DNA from: an uncultured Cohaesibacter sp.
GTDB taxonomy: Bacteria > Pseudomonadota > Alphaproteobacteria > Rhizobiales > Cohaesibacteraceae
Length of the DNA stretch: 64,000 bases
Assembly: GCF_963682185.1 (NCBI RefSeq)
Contig: NZ_OY821667.1
Coordinates: 4,725,501 to 4,789,500, forward strand
Reading direction: 5' to 3'
Both the position numbers and the translations under genes were made by a program. Below the pieces are notes generated by a model. The model saw only the letters and a list, made by a program, of their open reading frames with translations, did not search any database and was not told the DNA's origin. Below are positions 53,458 to 62,320 of this stretch, one piece after another (the first letter of the stretch is position 1; every line of letters begins with the position of its first letter).

Positions 53458-53880
53458 TTAGCCCAATGCCTTTTGGGCATCAGATTTGATACGGCCGATC
53501 ATTGCGGAAAGACCGTTTGAACGTTGTGGCGTCAAATGGTCCCGCAGGCCGATCTGATCGAAAATGGCATCCGCATCCGTTTCCAGAATGTCTTTGGCTG
53601 TCTTGCCAGAAAAGGTGGCTAGCGCAATAGCAACCAGCCCTTTTACGATATGCGCGTCGCTGTCACCCTTGAAGGTAAGCGTCGGATTGGGGGCATCGCC
53701 ATTCACCTCGGTGGTCAGCCAAACCTGTGAAACGCAACCTTCCACCTTGTTTTCAGACGTCATTGCTTCCTGAGGCAGATCTTCCAGGTCGCGGCCAAGT
53801 TCTATGACATAGCGATAGCGCTCTTCCCAGTCGTCAATAAATGAAAAATTCTCAATGATCTCGTCAATCGATAAAGGCAT
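53458..53880 (-). CDS. sufE: SufE family Fe-S cluster sulfur acceptor
   Basis: The 140-residue protein accepts sulfane sulfur from a SufS-type cysteine desulfurase for Fe-S cluster assembly. The acceptor cysteine is C49 in NKVEGCVSQVWL (C51 in E. coli SufE). The N-terminal IIENFSFIDDWEERYRYVIELGRDLEDLP and the later HIVKGLVAIALATFSGKTAKDILETD are typical. Its partner SUF genes are not in the window. It is convergent with the DUF6456 gene. Confidence 0.96.
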   Translation of the reverse strand: MPLSIDEIIENFSFIDDWEERYRYVIELGRDLEDLPQEAMTSENKVEGCVSQVWLTTEVNGDAPNPTLTFKGDSDAHIVKGLVAIALATFSGKTAKDILETDADAIFDQIGLRDHLTPQRSNGLSAMIGRIKSDAQKALG

Positions 53881-54021
53881 GGCAGTCTCGGTTCTGGTCT
53901 GAATTCACTTCTTTGGTGCCTACACTAATGAAGCCATTGTCAAGGAGCAAGGGGCAAGCCTTCCGTGGACGCAAGCCGCGCGCCAGAGAATCTGGAGAGG
54001 GTGGATATCAGCATAAGGATG
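53881..54021. other. Intergenic upstream of sufE
   Basis: This short region holds the sufE promoter side. It continues into the DUF5330 terminator and then 54066-54252, where a 36-residue lipoprotein-like frame at 54201 is not convincing. Confidence 0.4.
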
Positions 54022-54065
54022 GAAAAAAGAAAGCGCCGAAATGAAGGGCAGGTTCATTTCGGCGC
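54022..54065 (-). terminator. Terminator-like hairpin after the DUF5330 gene
   Basis: GCGCCGAAATG (54033-54043) pairs with CATTTCGGCGC (54055-54065). The minus-strand transcript continues with TTTCTTTTTT. It lies 188 bases past the DUF5330 stop. Confidence 0.85.
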
Positions 54066-54252
54066 GGCCACTGGCCCAGTGGGACGAGTACGGTCAGATG
54101 CTTGATGCAATCACGGATGATGAGGCCGTTGTCAGTGAATAACAATAGAGATTACATCAAGTGTCTGACCTGGAGTTCGGCTAGCCTATGGGGTAGGACA
54201 ATGCCGAAATTCGTTTGGTTTTCACTGTTTCTTATTCTGTTGACCGATTGTG

Positions 54253-54636
54253 TCAGTCGGCATTACGGACCATTTCCGCCAAAGCCTGGCGATCAAGTTC
54301 CTGTTGTTTGAGTGTGGCTTCATTCATAGCCAACGTGTTTTCTGGTGTGGAGGCTGTGGTGTCTGTCGTCTGATCTTTGTCACCATCCAGATACATATAG
54401 ACCTGCTTGGCACCGTAACGGGCCTTGGCGGAGAAATTCTCTATCGCCACTTCCCCAGCCGCACAAACCTCTGGCTGCCGTGAGCAAAAGGAAGTGAAAT
54501 CCCTCACAGTGGCTTGCGCCGCCACCAATGCTTCAGACGTTGAGAGGCTCGCATTGTCAGATGTGTTTTCACGATCTGCTGGCAGAATCAAAATGACCAA
54601 CGATAGCCAGAAAGCAGCTCTGATAAGAAATGACAT
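54253..54636 (-). CDS. DUF5330 domain protein
   Basis: The 127-residue protein starts with the DUF5330 signature MSFLIRAAFWLSLVILILP, one transmembrane helix or uncleaved signal. The helical middle contains two cysteines (SFCSRQPEVCAAGE) that could form a disulfide outside the membrane. The C-terminus is polar, Thr/Gln-rich. It is typical of Hyphomicrobiales and of unknown function. A strong hairpin follows on the same strand. Confidence 0.85.
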   Translation of the reverse strand: MSFLIRAAFWLSLVILILPADRENTSDNASLSTSEALVAAQATVRDFTSFCSRQPEVCAAGEVAIENFSAKARYGAKQVYMYLDGDKDQTTDTTASTPENTLAMNEATLKQQELDRQALAEMVRNAD

Positions 54637-55244
54637 TCCCGTGCCCTTTCAATTCCCACATGTGTCTCACACCCCGGTGAGGCGATATCCGTCCACGAAC
54701 CACACCATCACCAACTTTCCTGTTTTGTATTGTGCTGAAAGCCGGTGCAATTGATGTTGACCCTACGATAGCGTGATCATGTCAAAAGCAGTTTGAAAGA
54801 AAGAGTCAAAATAGATTCAAATTTGATCTTTTGAAAAAGAGTCTGTTTACCAAGACGATTGTCCGCAGAAACCTGCGGCTTTAACCTTAACCGCCAAGGG
54901 CTCGAATGGCCTGTAATGGGCAGGAGAGACGAGCGCACATACTGCTATAAACAGCTGTGGAAGCAACTATGAGTCTGAAATTTATACGGTTTTTGATTTA
55001 TAGGGTCGTTTTTCTAGTGAATTGTTAACCATAAGAGCGTTTTCTTCGCCCTAATCGGCAAAAACCAATTGTTCATCATAATTAGTCGTGAGGAGAGCGT
55101 TTGTTTTTTAGCGTTCCTTAAAAGTATGCGTGGCACTCTGATGACAACGCTGCCTGCCGACCAGAAGGTCGACGACCTGTGTTTGTATTGCGTAATTTTT
55201 ATGGACTCCAAAAGAGGGTGCCATAAAACAGGTGAGGTTAAATC
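54637..55244. other. Long divergent intergenic region with TTAACC elements
   Basis: These 608 bases hold promoters for DUF5330 and the histidine kinase. TTAACCTTAACC lies at 54881-54892 and TTAACCAT, a CtrA-like half-site, at 55025-55032. No gene is convincing. Confidence 0.5.
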
Positions 55245-57155
55245 GTGCTCGACGCCATTTGGGACAAGTCGCCCCTTCGGTCTGTTATAGACGGTCTTCT
55301 TTATGAACCCAGCAAACTTTGCGATCAGGACAGAGCACGCCACGCCCTGTTCATTGGGGTGCATTTGGCCGTTGGCCTGTTGGCTCTAGCCACTCTGCCA
55401 ATTATTATCCTGACGGCAAGCGACGCCATGGGAGGCGCTGCCTCCAACTTGTCTTTGTTGCCAATGTGGATGCTCGCTCCGCTCATCTCCGTACTGTATC
55501 TGTCGAAAACGGGTAAGCTGGGCAATGCCTTCTTGCTGACGGCTTCCATGACGGCGGCTTTTATCATCTGGATTGCCAGCATGACCGGCGGATTGCAGTC
55601 TCCCCATCTGATTTGGCTTGGCGTCATTCCTCTGGAAGTTGCCCTTTCCGGAAACAAGAGCATAGTCAAGCTGGCGCTTGTTATCTGTTTTCTGGCCCTT
55701 GGCCTGATTGCAATGGTTGATATGACCGGGTTCCTCCAACCTGCGCCTTTGACCAACGGTGGTCTGTCGCTGGTTGGAGCCGTGTCCATCATGGCTGCCA
55801 TTCTTTATGCCGGTATGTTGGCCATCCGGATCGAGTTCCTGCATCGCGGGCGTCTTTGCATGCTTCAGGCAGAAGAAATGCGCTATCGCTCCATTGCCGA
55901 TACGGTTTCAGATATGATTACGCGCCATGATCGCAGTGGAGACGTGACCTTTGTCTCTCCCACCGCTCAGTCGCTCATCAATGTCAAACCGGAGCATCTC
56001 ATGGGCAACGGGCTTTTCCAGAGAGTGCATATTCCGGATCGCCCTGCTTTTCTTCAGGCTTTGTCTGATTGCATGAACAAGAGTGATGATGACAAGACAC
56101 CGGTGACGGTGGAAGTGCGCATCGTGGCTCAGCCGGAAGGCTCTGCTGACGCTTCGGATGAATCCAAGGGCAGGGAACAGCTGCGTTGGTGTGAAATGAA
56201 ATGCGCACCAGAGCGCGACGATAGCGGCGTTGTCATTGGTGCCATTGCCGCATCTCGCGATATCAGCAAACGCAAGAAGCAGCAGCAGGCATTGGAAGAA
56301 GCGCGCAGCGAAGCGGAATTGGCCAACGAGAGCAAAACACGCTTTCTGGCCAATGTGACCCATGAACTGAGAACACCGCTCAACACCATCATTGGCTTTT
56401 CTGAAATCCTTTGCCATCCGGATCTGGTGCATGACAATGAAGCCAAGAGCATCGAATATGCCGAACTGATTCATAAGGGTGGTAATCATCTTCTGCAGCT
56501 GGTGAATGCTCTGCTGGATATGTCTCGTATCGAGTCGGGCAATTTTGAAGTTGTGTCACAGCAATTCGATATTGTTGACCTGAGCGAAAGCTGCTGCAAG
56601 ATGATGCAGGGAGATGCAGAAAATCGGGGTATCGCGCTCTACAGCAAGAATGATGAAGATATCCACGAAGTTTGCCTTGATCCGCGTGCCTGTCGTCAGA
56701 TCCTTCTCAACCTGATCACCAATGCGCTGAAATTCAGCGACCGTGGTGACAAGGTCATGGTCTCTGTGCGTCATGCCCGCGACCATCGCGGTCGCAAACA
56801 GGATCACATGATTGATTTGATTGTGTCCGACAGCGGCATTGGCATTGACAAGCAGGACATTCCCAAACTAGGAAAACCATTCGTTCAAGCCGAAAACAGT
56901 TTGCAGCGTCGCTTCGAGGGCGCTGGCATCGGACTTTCCATCGTGCAGGGCTTAAGCACTTTGCAGAATGGCCACATGACTATTGACAGCGAGCTGGGCA
57001 AAGGAACGACCGTAACCGTAACCCTGCCGCTAGACATGACAAAGACTGCGCTTGAAAGTGACGATCCGTCTGATGATCTGATCGTTCCTATTGAATCGCA
57101 CTTGATAAAGGAAGACACCGAGACCCAGGTAAACAGGGCGCACAAGGTCGCCTGA
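55245..57155 (+). CDS. Membrane-bound PAS-domain sensor histidine kinase
   Basis: The 636-residue protein has about six N-terminal helices (33-198), a PAS domain (about 213-338), HisKA with the phosphorylated H373 in FLANVTHELRTPLNTIIGFSE, and a HATPase region with N box NLITNALKFS, G1 DSGIGIDKQDI and G2 GAGIGLSIVQGL. This order resembles PleC/DivJ-type kinases of alphaproteobacteria, but assignment to one is not possible here. The GTG start is supported by GAGG seven bases upstream. No response regulator adjoins it, so it is an orphan kinase. The C-terminal 30 residues are acidic and unstructured. TTAACCAT lies 213 bases upstream. Confidence 0.92.
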   Translation: MLDAIWDKSPLRSVIDGLLYEPSKLCDQDRARHALFIGVHLAVGLLALATLPIIILTASDAMGGAASNLSLLPMWMLAPLISVLYLSKTGKLGNAFLLTASMTAAFIIWIASMTGGLQSPHLIWLGVIPLEVALSGNKSIVKLALVICFLALGLIAMVDMTGFLQPAPLTNGGLSLVGAVSIMAAILYAGMLAIRIEFLHRGRLCMLQAEEMRYRSIADTVSDMITRHDRSGDVTFVSPTAQSLINVKPEHLMGNGLFQRVHIPDRPAFLQALSDCMNKSDDDKTPVTVEVRIVAQPEGSADASDESKGREQLRWCEMKCAPERDDSGVVIGAIAASRDISKRKKQQQALEEARSEAELANESKTRFLANVTHELRTPLNTIIGFSEILCHPDLVHDNEAKSIEYAELIHKGGNHLLQLVNALLDMSRIESGNFEVVSQQFDIVDLSESCCKMMQGDAENRGIALYSKNDEDIHEVCLDPRACRQILLNLITNALKFSDRGDKVMVSVRHARDHRGRKQDHMIDLIVSDSGIGIDKQDIPKLGKPFVQAENSLQRRFEGAGIGLSIVQGLSTLQNGHMTIDSELGKGTTVTVTLPLDMTKTALESDDPSDDLIVPIESHLIKEDTETQVNRAHKVA

Positions 57156-57233
57156 TAGTGATTTCCCTGAGTGGAAAATCGCTAGAAGAAAACCAAATCC
57201 GGTAGAGAGCAATTGAACAAGAGGCAAAACGCA

Positions 57234-58151
57234 ATGTCAGAGACATATGACGATTATGAAAACTGGGAAGAAGAGCGCAGGGTTAGTCCGCTCTCCCTGG
57301 TTGTCATTGTGGTCATGGCGCTCACTAGCGCCGCCATAATTGGCAATGCCCTGTTACGACAGCCCAATTCCGCCGGTGTTGTGATCATGAAGAATGTGCG
57401 CAACGAGCATCTGAAAAATCGCGCCAACGCAAAATCCGGTGGAAATGCTCTGGAGCAGGTTAACAAGCAGGCTATGACCCTGACCATCCAGAATGCGCTC
57501 ATGATTGCCGGCTATTATGCCGGTCCTCTCGATGGGGTGGAGGGACGACAGACGGAAGAGGCCATCGCGGCCTATCAGGATTCCATTGGCCTCAATGTCA
57601 CCGGCAAGGTATCCCAGCAACTCTACGATATTCTGACCCGACGCAAAGAACTGGCAACCGGCAGTGTTGCTCAGGTCCAGAGCGTGAAGGTTGCTCCAAC
57701 CAATCAAACCCAAATGCCCGAGCAAGTGCTGATCACCAAACCGGAACCTCAGCCAGAACCTAAGCTGGTGTCACAAAAGCTCGATGCATTGCCGCGTATC
57801 AAACCGGCCGGTTCAACACAAAAACCTGCGGCCACCCGCTCGGCAACACGCACGCAGATCACCACGAAGCCAGTGCCGCGCAAGCTGGTGTCCATCGGTC
57901 CGGTTCCGCCTGAGAGCATTCCGATGGCAACCGCATCTGTAAGCGCCTCGGGAGATCCGGTTCTGGCAAAGGTCCAGCAGGCGTTGAAGAATATCGGCTT
58001 TGAAAATCTGACCGTTGACGGTGTTATGGGCAGCCAGACGAGTTCTGCAATCGAACATTTCCAGCGGAGCCGAGGTCACCCTGTTACCGGCCAGGTGAAT
58101 GACCGCCTGCTGCAGGAAATGATGATCATGGGTTATCTCGATCTGGGCTAA
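57234..58151 (+). CDS. Membrane-anchored peptidoglycan-binding protein with two PG_binding_1 domains
   Basis: The 305-residue protein has an acidic N-terminus, one helix (about 19-40), and two PG_binding_1 domains: TIQNALMIAGYYAGPLDGVEGRQTEEAIAAYQDSIGLNVTG (about 85-125) and KVQQALKNIGFENLTVDGVMGSQTSSAIEHFQRSRGHPVTG (about 245-285). A Pro/Gln/Lys-rich linker separates them. The domains suggest cell-wall attachment. No catalytic domain is present. I use ATG 57234, after AAGAGG, rather than a TTG seven codons upstream. It follows the histidine kinase by 78 bases on the same strand and may be co-transcribed. Confidence 0.85.
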   Translation: MSETYDDYENWEEERRVSPLSLVVIVVMALTSAAIIGNALLRQPNSAGVVIMKNVRNEHLKNRANAKSGGNALEQVNKQAMTLTIQNALMIAGYYAGPLDGVEGRQTEEAIAAYQDSIGLNVTGKVSQQLYDILTRRKELATGSVAQVQSVKVAPTNQTQMPEQVLITKPEPQPEPKLVSQKLDALPRIKPAGSTQKPAATRSATRTQITTKPVPRKLVSIGPVPPESIPMATASVSASGDPVLAKVQQALKNIGFENLTVDGVMGSQTSSAIEHFQRSRGHPVTGQVNDRLLQEMMIMGYLDLG

Positions 58152-58179
58152 CTCCAACCTCTCTCAAGTAAGACAATCA

Positions 58180-58527
58180 ATGCGCCTAACTTCTGACCTG
58201 TGGGTCTCTGCCTACTTGCGCCGCCGTAATTCTGCGGGCAAGCCATCTGTCCTTGTTCGTCGTGGAGCCAAAGAGGCTGGCGCCATCTTTGTGCGTGTGG
58301 ATCGGCTGGATGGTACGCACGACCTTTATGAGCCCGCAAGCCAGCTCTCCTATAGCGAGGACAATTCAAGACAGGGAGACCGGCTTTTTCGCCGCTGTCT
58401 GGAAGCTGTATCGACATTCGATATCATGGACAGACTGGAGAAAGAGGCCAAGTTTGACAGTGATTTCTGGGTCGTTGAAACAGAATGTGCCGATGCGGGC
58501 CATGATCTGATGCTTGCTGAAGACTGA
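58180..58527 (+). CDS. DUF1491 family protein
   Basis: The 115-residue protein matches DUF1491, a small alphaproteobacterial family: MRLTSDLWVSAYLRRRNSAGKPSVLVRRGAKEAGAIFVRVDRLDGTHDLYEPASQ followed by the D-R-L-F-R-R-C and KEAKFDSDFWVVETE blocks. The fold is unknown and its function unreported. It lies 28 bases after the peptidoglycan-binding gene and is probably in the same transcript. A strong terminator follows. Confidence 0.92.
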   Translation: MRLTSDLWVSAYLRRRNSAGKPSVLVRRGAKEAGAIFVRVDRLDGTHDLYEPASQLSYSEDNSRQGDRLFRRCLEAVSTFDIMDRLEKEAKFDSDFWVVETECADAGHDLMLAED

Positions 58528-58552
58528 TGGCTTCAGAGCGTCGCTGATAAAC

Positions 58553-58592
58553 AAAAACCCTTGCCACTTGAGAAAAGCGGCAAGGGTTTTTT
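58553..58592. terminator. Bidirectional terminator between DUF1491 and DUF2336 genes
   Basis: AAAAACCCTTGCC (58553-58565) pairs with GGCAAGGGTTTTT (58579-58591), with T-runs in both directions. Confidence 0.93.
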
Positions 58593-58617
58593 TGGGGATT
58601 TTTCTGTGCTGTCAGTC

Positions 58618-61600
58618 TCAGCCTTGTTCCGGTCTCTTTAATCTGCGGCCGAACTCCGGCAGAGCAGAGGCTTCGCTGGCTGCTTTTCGTGAGGCATCAG
58701 AGGAGCCTTGCAATCCGGTTGTCCTTAGCCGGGCAGCGCTTTTGCCCGCGCCTTCATCATGGAGTGGCGCGTGCTGCATGGAGGCGACGGTACGCGGCTG
58801 GCCAAACAATTGGGCGACAATCTTGTTCGCTGCAGCTGGATAGAGCTGGTGATACAATGTCATGAGCTGGGTGATTTTCTCATAGTTATGAGCAATAGCA
58901 TCGGGGCCATGCAGCAGGATAGAAAGGGTGCTGCTCTCATCCAGTCCGATGGAATAGAGATAAACCACCAGCGCTTCGCCGCCCTTGTCCTGAAGGAGCT
59001 GCGTCATATCAAGACGGCGATGGCCTGAAATATCATGCATCAGGTCTGCCGCGCGAATACGATCATTGCTAAAGCGGGCCGCAACCAGTTCCTGCACCGT
59101 GAAGTCATCAAGCATGGCGCGTGCCTGATCGTCTTTGGTTTGCTCGCCCGCATCGACAATGGTTTCTGCCAGAATGGATTGCAGGATAGTGAGCCTTGTT
59201 TCCGCGTCATAGCCATAGAAGTTGTTTGCCATGCCATCCCGTGCGGTTGCGTTCAGAACCATGGATGCGAGATCTACAGGGTCTGTCTCGTCATTCTCGT
59301 CTGATGACGAGGATGAAGAAGCCGCTGTCTCATTCGTGCTTTGGTTCTTCTCGGAGCCCTTCAGGGCCTCATAGGCCTCGACATCAACCAGAGTGTGCTG
59401 CGACAACTCAGGCAGGGACGAAATGTCGTCAGCTTCGCTCTCAGTATCCATTTTATCGATCAGAGCGGGCGCATCATGATCGGCTTGGAACCCTACGGAA
59501 AATGACGGTGCGCTAACGCTTTGGCGTGTTCCGTCCTCATAGTCCTTCATCTTCTGGCGCAGGGCATTCAACGCTTCGCGCTGGGCTTCCAACTGCTCGG
59601 AAATCACCTGCATCGGGGTCGCTTCAAGATCTTCCAGGGCAGTGATTTCGCCATTTTCCAGAATGTCGATCTCGATGGGTTCAACCAACTCTACATGAGG
59701 CATGGCTCTTGATGATGTCTCGAGAAGCAAATCAGAGACAGACGGCAGGTCTGGCTCGGCCTCGACAAGTTCCAGACCAGCAAAGCTGATCATGTCCGGC
59801 ATGAAGCCAAGGGGCGCATGCTCATGGATCAGCGGGGCTTCGTCTGTGGTATCGTCTTCATTTGCGGATAAAGGAGCGCCGTGGGGAATGGGCAGAGGCT
59901 CGGCAATCAGTGGCTTATCGGTAGCCTCGGATATGATGGATGTATCCTCCGAAGAGGCGTGTCCTTCAACTGCATCCTCTTCAGCGGAGCCTACGGGCTC
60001 TTCGTCCTGCGAGGATATTTCACTCTGGTCGGTTGTTGCGATGCTATCAAGCGACAGTTCGCTTTCAATCGCTTCCACGACCTTTTCAAGTCCCGTTGTG
60101 CTCATTTGCGCCAAGGGATTGGTTTTTGTCTCTGTCTGTTGGTTTGTGCTCTCCGCAGCAGGGACAGAGAAAATTCTTGGCGCAACTCCGTCTTCTTCCG
60201 AGGCAGGAAGATCGCCGGTGAGACGCGCCAATGCGCGCTCCCAGTCATCTTCGGTCGCCGAAGTTAAATGGGCGCGTGGAATGGACAGATCATTCTGAGC
60301 TGTGTCGCTTGGCGCAGAGGAATCTGCCGGTTCTGAAACCGGAGTCGGTGTCGGCGCTTTGGTTGCCTGTTCTGCCTCGCCTGCATTTGGTGTGGAAACA
60401 GTTTCACTGTTGGATGACTTGCGAATGGTCAGAGTGATTTGAGGTTTGCGCTCCAAAGACCTGGACGCAACAGGCTCCTTTGAAAGAGGCTCTCCAGCGG
60501 TGCGATTGGCCAGCTTCTGGCTTGCTTGTGCCAGAAGTTCGGCCTCTTGCTTATCAAGAGGACGCTTGAGGGCAGAGCGCAAGTTGTCCATTGGTGATGT
60601 GCTAAAGGAAGCGAGCGGCACCTTCGTGGTCAATGGCGCAGATGGCTCCTCTTGTGGCGCTTCCTCCTGCATAGGGGGAAGCAGCTCGGCCAGTGGCGGC
60701 TCTTCTGCGGAAATGACAAAGGAGGTTTTATCACAGGCATCAAAATCAACTTCATCATCAGGAGCCACATATGACGTTGACATGGCTGGTGCGTCTTCTT
60801 CGGGCTTATCCGCAGGGCCAAAGAAAATGGTCGCCTCGCGTTCATCGCCTAAGAGAGGGGACTTCAACAATGGGAAATCGGCATTCTCGCTATCGAACAC
60901 ACCGATTGTGAAGGAAGCCGGCCCGGTTTCTTCTTCATACTCGCTTGGCTGAGCTATGGCAGCCGCTTCGAGCATTTCCACATCGTCCATCAGCTCTTCA
61001 GGCTCAGAGGCGCCCATCGAAGAGGCAAGGGCTGCTGGCGCTTCTTCTGTTGCTGACACAACAGGAGCGTCCTGCTCAAGCGCATCTGCGACTCCATAGA
61101 CGATGTCGCTGCTTTCAGATAAGGGCAATGCATCGTCGAGCTGGGGCCGATCCGTTTCGGCCAGCTGTTTTGCCAAAGCCTCGATCGCATCATCATCCAG
61201 CGCATCCCAATCGCTTTCGGAAAGCTGATCAAGAAGCTTCATGTCTTCTGCATCCAACAGCAGGGCTTCATCGTTCATCGCAGAGACGGGTTCGGCCGGG
61301 GTGGGGTGGGGTGCAGAGGCTTGGGACATCTCGGGCTGTTCGTTTTCAGAGGCAGTAAGGGGCTCTGCATTTGGAACAATGGAAGATAAGTCTTCTCCAA
61401 GAGCGTCTGGTTTGTAATGCGCGCACCAATCCTGTTCCATGGAAGAAACCAGCGCATCCAGCTTATCTGTTTCCTTAGACATTGCCTTGGGCTCCAATTG
61501 TTCAAATTTTATAGCTCCAATGCGCTCGATTTTGGCTTGCATCGGTGCAGAAATAGAAGGACGGGCCGCTCTGTTCTCCGCCAAATGACGGGCAACGGAG

Positions 61601-61977
61601 GGCTCTTCAAAAAGAAGCAGTTGAGAGATCAGAAGCGGCGTCAGGTCAGCCCGTTGTGCGATGGCTTTCCGCTTGGTGCAATTCCCCTGCAGAACCTGTA
61701 TCGTCAGCTCCGTAGCACCGAGCAGCGGCGAATGCGCTAGAACCGGTGCGGCTACCGTATCGACATCGCAGCAAAGCAGCAGCACCACATCACGAGAAAC
61801 TCGGCGCATAGAGCAAAGCTTCTGCGAGATCGCGACCCTATCTGCAATGGGGGTCGCGCCAAAATGGCGTCGAAAAATATGTGTGAATTGTGCCTGCGCC
61901 AGACGATCAAACTGACCCGCTATCAGGTAGGTCTCTGTTTCCTCAGCTAGGCGCGACCGTGCAACAAGTGATTTCAC
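58618..61977 (-). CDS. Large DUF2336 protein with long disordered centre (1119 aa)
   Basis: The 1119-residue protein has DUF2336-type alpha-helical repeats at both ends. The N-terminal one (about 1-165) includes FGATPIADRVAISQKLC, APVLAHSPLLGATELTIQVLQ and APLLISQLLLFEEPSVARHLAENR. The C-terminal part (about 920-1075) has LTILQSILAETIVDAGEQ, DDFTVQELVAARFSNDRIRAADLMHDISGHRRLDMTQLL and GGEALVVYLYSIGLDES. Between them are about 750 residues rich in Glu, Ala, Ser and Pro, almost certainly disordered. Most DUF2336 proteins are 350-400 residues, so the insert is unusual. The GTG start has AAAGGG upstream. A consensus CtrA box lies 118 bases before it. A polar or scaffold role is inferred. Confidence 0.82.
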   Translation of the reverse strand: MKSLVARSRLAEETETYLIAGQFDRLAQAQFTHIFRRHFGATPIADRVAISQKLCSMRRVSRDVVLLLCCDVDTVAAPVLAHSPLLGATELTIQVLQGNCTKRKAIAQRADLTPLLISQLLLFEEPSVARHLAENRAARPSISAPMQAKIERIGAIKFEQLEPKAMSKETDKLDALVSSMEQDWCAHYKPDALGEDLSSIVPNAEPLTASENEQPEMSQASAPHPTPAEPVSAMNDEALLLDAEDMKLLDQLSESDWDALDDDAIEALAKQLAETDRPQLDDALPLSESSDIVYGVADALEQDAPVVSATEEAPAALASSMGASEPEELMDDVEMLEAAAIAQPSEYEEETGPASFTIGVFDSENADFPLLKSPLLGDEREATIFFGPADKPEEDAPAMSTSYVAPDDEVDFDACDKTSFVISAEEPPLAELLPPMQEEAPQEEPSAPLTTKVPLASFSTSPMDNLRSALKRPLDKQEAELLAQASQKLANRTAGEPLSKEPVASRSLERKPQITLTIRKSSNSETVSTPNAGEAEQATKAPTPTPVSEPADSSAPSDTAQNDLSIPRAHLTSATEDDWERALARLTGDLPASEEDGVAPRIFSVPAAESTNQQTETKTNPLAQMSTTGLEKVVEAIESELSLDSIATTDQSEISSQDEEPVGSAEEDAVEGHASSEDTSIISEATDKPLIAEPLPIPHGAPLSANEDDTTDEAPLIHEHAPLGFMPDMISFAGLELVEAEPDLPSVSDLLLETSSRAMPHVELVEPIEIDILENGEITALEDLEATPMQVISEQLEAQREALNALRQKMKDYEDGTRQSVSAPSFSVGFQADHDAPALIDKMDTESEADDISSLPELSQHTLVDVEAYEALKGSEKNQSTNETAASSSSSSDENDETDPVDLASMVLNATARDGMANNFYGYDAETRLTILQSILAETIVDAGEQTKDDQARAMLDDFTVQELVAARFSNDRIRAADLMHDISGHRRLDMTQLLQDKGGEALVVYLYSIGLDESSTLSILLHGPDAIAHNYEKITQLMTLYHQLYPAAANKIVAQLFGQPRTVASMQHAPLHDEGAGKSAARLRTTGLQGSSDASRKAASEASALPEFGRRLKRPEQG

Positions 61978-62320
61978 GTCAGAAACCCTTTGCGTAAATC
62001 GCGGCTAGAGAAGAGAAAACAGGCGTTCCCATCCAGTCGTCCTCGTGTTTGAATCCATATCCCAACTGTCAGCCTTCATCTTCGTGGTTATTCTTTAATA
62101 TCCTGTTAACCATAGGCATTCTGGCCTGACTTTTCATCGCCTGAATGCATGTCGAAGATCGGGACTGAAGCAGCGGGTGCTTTGTTTCCAAATCGGCCCC
62201 TTGGCATCTGCATTCTTATGCTGAACAATGGACGAAATCGATTCGAGTGATATCTCGAAAGTGTAATGGTATGGTGATGCGCGATCAACTCTCGCTTGCT
62301 GCTTCAGGACTGCAGGGCCT
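61978..62320. other. Divergent promoter region with CtrA box
   Basis: This 343-base region separates the DUF2336 gene and a lipoprotein gene. Its main feature is the CtrA site at 62095-62111. No gene is seen. Confidence 0.6.
62095..62111. promoter_or_regulatory. CtrA-binding box
   Basis: TTAA-TATCCTG-TTAACC fits the full CtrA consensus TTAA-N7-TTAA exactly. It sits 118 bases before the DUF2336 start and 210 bases before the lipoprotein start, so the DUF2336 gene is the likelier target. Confidence 0.7.

Noticed and set aside
54201-54311. 36-codon lipoprotein-like frame (LLTDC)
   Set aside because: Aspartate before the cysteine is poor for a lipobox, the ribosome site is weak and it runs into the convergent DUF5330 gene.
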